Assembly (NCBI GenBank): GCA_001970955.1
Contig: MPUH01000178.1
Span: forward strand, 25,548-89,547
Direction of reading: 5' to 3'
Length of the DNA stretch: 64,000 nucleotides
DNA from: Stentor coeruleus
Taxonomy: Eukaryota; Ciliophora; Heterotrichea; Heterotrichida; Stentoridae
In this document: piece after piece, positions 60,426 to 64,000 of the stretch
Numbering within the stretch: the stretch's first letter is position 1
How the letters are laid out: each line of letters begins with the position of its first letter
Position numbers and translations under genes: made by a program
Notes under the pieces: model-generated
The model's input: only the letters and a program-made list of their open reading frames with translations
Databases searched by the model: none
Told to the model about the DNA's origin: nothing

Positions 60426-60479
60426 GGTTTTATAATTAGAATATTGTTTATGCTTTTGTAGACATATATAATAAAATAA

Positions 60480-61871
60480 ATGGAACAGAGTTTTAGTTTA
60501 ATTGATAGGTTTGAAGTTTTAAGGACTCTCGGCTCTGGGGCAACATCAAAAGTAAAAATGATCAGAAATCCAGCAACTGGCTCATTATATGCAGTTAAAA
60601 TTCTCAGAGCATCGCCTAATAACACCATTCCAGAATTGTATAAAAATGCAATGCAAACAGAAGCTAGGATTTTAATACAACTAAACCACCCAAACATTGT
60701 AAGAATTGAAGGATACAATTCAAAAGGAGTTTACCAAAGCCGTAAAAAACAACCATATGACTGTATTTTTATAACAATGGAACTCTGCCCAAATGGAAAT
60801 TTATACGATATCATATCCCAAAACATATTACCTGAAAACGTTATCCGAAAATATTTTATTGATATTCTTAATGGCCTTTCAGCATGTCATAGTCAAGGTA
60901 TAGCACACAGAGACATCAAACCAGAAAACCTTTTATTTGATAAAAACTGTAATGTAAAAATTGCAGACTTTGGATTTGCTGGGTATTTACAAGGAAGAAA
61001 TGGAGATGGTTTAATGAATACAAGGGTTGGAACATTACCATATATAGCCCCAGAAATACATCAAAAACTAAGCTATAATGGAGAATTAGTTGATGTATTT
61101 TCTTTAGGTGTAGTTCTTTTTATTATGCACTCAAAACATATGCCTTTTACACAAGCAAGAATAGATGTGGATGTGCATTATAGATTGTTTGTTAATAACA
61201 ATTATAGATATTGGGAAGTATTATCATCAAAACACCCTCAAAATTTTTATACTGCTGAGTTTATTAACCTTATAAATAGTATGCTTGCATTTAAACCTAA
61301 TGAGAGGATTACATTAAATCAAATTAGAAGCCATCCTTGGCTTTCTGGGCCTATTTGTGATACTGCGAATATTGTTGAGAATATTAGGATTAGATATGAA
61401 GCTGAAAAAAATGCAGCTGAACAAATAAAAAGTAAAGAAAAAAAAACAAATGGAGTTACTTGTAGAGGGGGGAAATATTATAGATGTGGTGATGAAGAGA
61501 GTTTAAGTATTTCTATTGAATCGTTAAATCAATGCTTAGTACTAAAAGATTATTTTGAAGAAGCTGAAGTTAGAAATTATGGAAGTATTATATTAGGAAT
61601 TACACCTAAAGAAATTCAAACAATTGTTTATAATGAAGTTGTTGAGAATAAAGGCACGTATAGAGTACTTGAAAATAATAATGATATTATGATTAGCAAA
61701 TTTGCTGGTTATAATGTTGAGTTTAGAGTGAGAATTTATAAGAGAAAAGATGGATTATATGTTGTTAATTTTCAGCTTAGTGAAGGAAAACATTTCAATA
61801 TGATTAAAATCATAAGACGTTTGGTTCCGAAGATTTATGATTTTCAGCGTGATCCAGAGATTAGTGTTTAG
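60480..61871 (+). CDS. Ser/Thr protein kinase, CAMK/AMPK-like, with C-terminal KA1-like domain, 463 aa (copy 1)
   Basis: The kinase domain is at residues 11-280: LGSGATSKV loop (17-25), Lys40, Glu61, HRDIKPEN (143-150), DFG (163-165), an activation loop with TRVGTLPYIAPE (APE 190-192) and a potential phospho-Thr. All catalytic residues are present. The C-terminal 120 residues (about 335-460) begin GGKYYRCGDEESLSI and end with FRVRIYKRKDGLYVVNFQL and a helix; this alpha/beta pattern is like the KA1 domain of MARK/SNF1-type kinases, which binds acidic lipids or autoinhibits. The family assignment to CAMK is moderate. The next gene is a tandem paralog of the same length and order. Stop TAG. Confidence 0.87.
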   Translation: MEQSFSLIDRFEVLRTLGSGATSKVKMIRNPATGSLYAVKILRASPNNTIPELYKNAMQTEARILIQLNHPNIVRIEGYNSKGVYQSRKKQPYDCIFITMELCPNGNLYDIISQNILPENVIRKYFIDILNGLSACHSQGIAHRDIKPENLLFDKNCNVKIADFGFAGYLQGRNGDGLMNTRVGTLPYIAPEIHQKLSYNGELVDVFSLGVVLFIMHSKHMPFTQARIDVDVHYRLFVNNNYRYWEVLSSKHPQNFYTAEFINLINSMLAFKPNERITLNQIRSHPWLSGPICDTANIVENIRIRYEAEKNAAEQIKSKEKKTNGVTCRGGKYYRCGDEESLSISIESLNQCLVLKDYFEEAEVRNYGSIILGITPKEIQTIVYNEVVENKGTYRVLENNNDIMISKFAGYNVEFRVRIYKRKDGLYVVNFQLSEGKHFNMIKIIRRLVPKIYDFQRDPEISV

Positions 61872-62328
61872 GAATAAAAGTTTAGAAAATTTATAAAATG
61901 GAGCCTATGTAAGAAGTGAGAATTTATCTATGATTTATAAGAGTTTTTTATTTAATAGTTAAAATATTATAGAAAATCTTGTAAAGTTTTTAGTAAGATA
62001 AATTTTAATGAATACATTAAAAGTCAGCATTTGTTTTTGCAAAATCATACCATAATTATTAAATCACACATAAAACAGTATTTTAATCACAACAACAAAA
62101 TCCATAAAAAAAACTAAATTTCCCTTAAATTCCAATAATTCGTTCAATTTCCTAGAATTCCTTATCAGCAAGCATTTTATCTAATCATATAATCATTTCT
62201 TATAAACAATAAAAACTCATTACAAAATATATAATAAATCATAAATCATTCAATAAATAAATTCTTCCACCAGTCCAATTTATTTCCTTTATCCAATTTA
62301 TAAAACTCCCGATCTAATATGCTTATAA
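61872..62328. other. Intergenic, 457 nt, between tandem kinases
   Basis: G/T-rich to about 62040, then abruptly A/C-rich with almost no G up to the next start. A TATA-like TTATAAA lies at 62323-62329, overlapping the start. Confidence 0.5.
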
Positions 62329-63723
62329 ATGGAAGGCACTTTTAGCTTGCTTGACGGATTCGAAGTTTTAAGAACTCTAGATTTTGGGCAAACATCAAAA
62401 GTCAAAATAGTCAGAGACGCATCAACAAAGCAAAACTACGCAGCTAAAATCCTTAGACCTAAAGATAACATCATTCCACAAACCTTTCAAAATTCAATGC
62501 AAACAGAGTTCCAGATTCTCTCAGTAATAAGCCACCCAAGCATAGCACGAGTACTAAATTACAACACAAATGGTATTTATCAAAGTAAAAAAAAGCCTAC
62601 CTATCAATGCATTTATATATTAATGGAACTTTATCCATATGGAAATTTATTTAACTTAATATCACAAGATGCCCTTTCAATGCAAGTAATTCGAATGTAT
62701 TTTATAGACATTCTTAATGGATTATCAGCATGTCATACTTTAGGAATTGCACATAGAGACATAAAACCTGAAAATCTTCTTTTTGATAAAAATTGCAATA
62801 TAATAATCGCCGATTTTGGTCTTGCTGGGATTTCACAAGGAAGAAATGATGATGGTTTTATGAGAACAAGATCAAGTTTTTATATGGCCCCAGAGGTACT
62901 TTTAGGTTTACCATTTAACGGACAAAAAGCTGATATTTTTTCTTTAGGTGTAACTTTATTTGTCATGTACTCAAGATTCCCACCTTTTTATAAAGCTGAT
63001 ACAATTGATAGATTCTATAAATCATTTATTAATGATAATGATAAGTTTTGGGAATATGTTTCATCAAGACATCATCCAGGTTTTTATACTCATGAGTTTA
63101 TTGATCTTATTAATAAAATGCTAATACATGATCCTAATAGAAGGATTACAATTGATGAGATTAGAGAACATCCATGGTTTTCTGGGCCTATGAGTAATAT
63201 TGCTGATGTAGCTGAGAGTATTAAAAAAGCAATTAATTTGATAAGAATAAAAGCAGAAACTGCTATGAATAGGCCAAATAATGGGAATGTTACTTTTAGA
63301 GAAGGAAGATATTATAGATGTGAAGCTGATGATTCATCAAGTTTATCTTTTGAGATTTTGAGTAGGGATTGTGCTTTTAAAGATTTTTATGAAGAAGCTG
63401 AGGTTTTTAGATATGGAAGTGTTGTATTAGGGATTTCATTAAAAGATATATATGCGATATTATATAATGAACTTTGTTCAAATAATGCTGAAATTATAGT
63501 GAATGAAAATTTTAATGATATTATTGCTGTGAATTACTCTGGGTATGGGGATACTAAGTTTAGAATTAGGGTTTATAAGAAAAAAGATGGTTTGAAGGTT
63601 TTGGATTTTGCGCTTATTGAAGGAAGTAATTTTGATCTGATGGTAATTGTGAATAGCATTGCTAGTAAGATGTTGGAGTTCCAAAATTATGTGAATCAAG
63701 ATGAAAACATAGCAAATAGTTAG
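62329..63723 (+). CDS. Ser/Thr kinase-like paralog (copy 2), 464 aa
   Basis: It aligns along its whole length with copy 1: kinase domain, spacer, and KA1-like C-terminus (FRIRVYKKKDGLKVLDFAL). Lys40, HRDIKPEN (142-149), DFG (162-164) and APE (187-189) remain. Two differences touch activity. The glycine loop reads LDFGQTSKV, so the first Gly is Asp. The activation segment is shorter (TRSSFYMAPE against TRVGTLPYIAPE), with loss of the GT before the P+1 loop. It may be weakly active or a regulated variant of copy 1. The last ten codons and the stop lie in a 62-nt direct repeat whose second copy is downstream. Stop TAG. Confidence 0.85.
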   Translation: MEGTFSLLDGFEVLRTLDFGQTSKVKIVRDASTKQNYAAKILRPKDNIIPQTFQNSMQTEFQILSVISHPSIARVLNYNTNGIYQSKKKPTYQCIYILMELYPYGNLFNLISQDALSMQVIRMYFIDILNGLSACHTLGIAHRDIKPENLLFDKNCNIIIADFGLAGISQGRNDDGFMRTRSSFYMAPEVLLGLPFNGQKADIFSLGVTLFVMYSRFPPFYKADTIDRFYKSFINDNDKFWEYVSSRHHPGFYTHEFIDLINKMLIHDPNRRITIDEIREHPWFSGPMSNIADVAESIKKAINLIRIKAETAMNRPNNGNVTFREGRYYRCEADDSSSLSFEILSRDCAFKDFYEEAEVFRYGSVVLGISLKDIYAILYNELCSNNAEIIVNENFNDIIAVNYSGYGDTKFRIRVYKKKDGLKVLDFALIEGSNFDLMVIVNSIASKMLEFQNYVNQDENIANS

Positions 63724-63755
63724 ATAGGATAGATTATAAGATGAATTAGAATATG
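63694..63755 (+). repeat. 62-nt direct repeat, copy 1
   Basis: Covers the last ten sense codons and stop of the second kinase gene plus 32 nt downstream. An identical copy lies at 63807-63868. Confidence 0.9.
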
Positions 63756-63806
63756 TGAGATAATAAATAAAAACGAAAATTGAATATGTGTGAATATAAT
63801 TATATA

Positions 63807-63868
63807 AATCAAGATGAAAACATAGCAAATAGTTAGATAGGATAGATTATAAGATGAATTAGAATATG
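63807..63868 (+). repeat. 62-nt direct repeat, copy 2
   Basis: Identical to 63694-63755, 113 nt downstream and outside the gene. There is no ambiguous base between the copies, unlike the repeats at 12.8 and 13.1 kb. After it the window ends in AT-rich sequence with no gene. Confidence 0.9.
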
Positions 63869-64000
63869 ATAATTTTTCATAATATTTTAAATATCAACTA
63901 AAAAAACCTATAAAAATCTAGCATTTTAAACTAAAAAAATATGCATTTGTTGATTAGTAATATTTAATCGTAAAATACCCTAACAGAAGATGTATGAATA

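Noticed and set aside
63978-63985. CCCTAACA, the known Stentor telomere unit, near the window end
   Set aside because: Single copy without tandem repetition; chance match.
1-64000. Reassigned genetic code (UAA/UAG=Gln or UGA=Trp)
   Set aside because: All three stops end well-identified proteins at family-expected positions, and long genes lack internal stops; only the two odd loci would fit.
1-64000. tRNA or rRNA genes, CRISPR arrays, transposase or integrase genes
   Set aside because: None recognised by motif on either strand; weak RNA genes could be missed by eye.

Overview
The window looks like macronuclear DNA of a heterotrich ciliate, most like Stentor; the genus is an inference. It is AT-rich with compact genes, mostly uninterrupted reading frames, and all three standard stop codons used as terminators. 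Six introns can be placed exactly from protein homology. Five are 15 nt and one is 16 nt, all GT...AG, and every 15-nt intron has TA at positions 9-10. Tiny introns with a standard code are what is known for Stentor. The relatives Blepharisma (UGA=Trp) and Condylostoma (all stops reassigned) do not fit the terminators seen here.

Layout. 0.3-6.6 kb: one small unknown gene and two coiled-coil proteins. 6.6-9.2 kb: gene-free. 9.2-14.5 kb: an unknown gene, a RING protein, decayed gene fragments, two one-base assembly gaps with duplicated flanks, and an ankyrin protein. 15-19 kb: a ZNF598/Hel2-type ribosome-collision E3 ligase and a FAM135-type lipase-like protein, convergent. 20-25 kb: a cGMP-dependent-type kinase with four cyclic-nucleotide-binding (CNB) domains, then a second CNB protein. 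25.5-26.8 kb: a tandem unknown pair, one copy with an in-frame TGA. 27.3-43.4 kb, all on the minus strand: TSR1, three large membrane proteins (polytopic; kelch plus cysteine-rich; dCache sensor), cyclin H, a decayed fragment and NUP107. 43.8-46.3 kb: a small membrane protein and a pseudokinase-like gene with three in-frame TAA codons. 46.7-58.9 kb, minus strand: CDC14, a MED31-HIBCH fused reading frame, an F-BAR/TBC protein, EMC1, an LRR protein and a membrane protein with a DDx minisatellite. 59.2-63.7 kb, plus strand: an EF-hand protein, a histidine phosphatase and two tandem kinases.

Most genes are unrelated housekeeping or signalling functions (transcription: MED31, cyclin H; ribosome biogenesis and quality control: TSR1, ZNF598; nuclear pore: NUP107; ER insertion: EMC1; mitosis: CDC14; cyclic nucleotide and calcium signalling). 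I see no operon-like pathway. The most unusual items are the MED31-HIBCH fusion, the gene carrying three TAA codons without frameshift, and a sawtooth strand-composition pattern (A/C-rich rising to G/T-rich, then an abrupt reset) that also resets inside genes.
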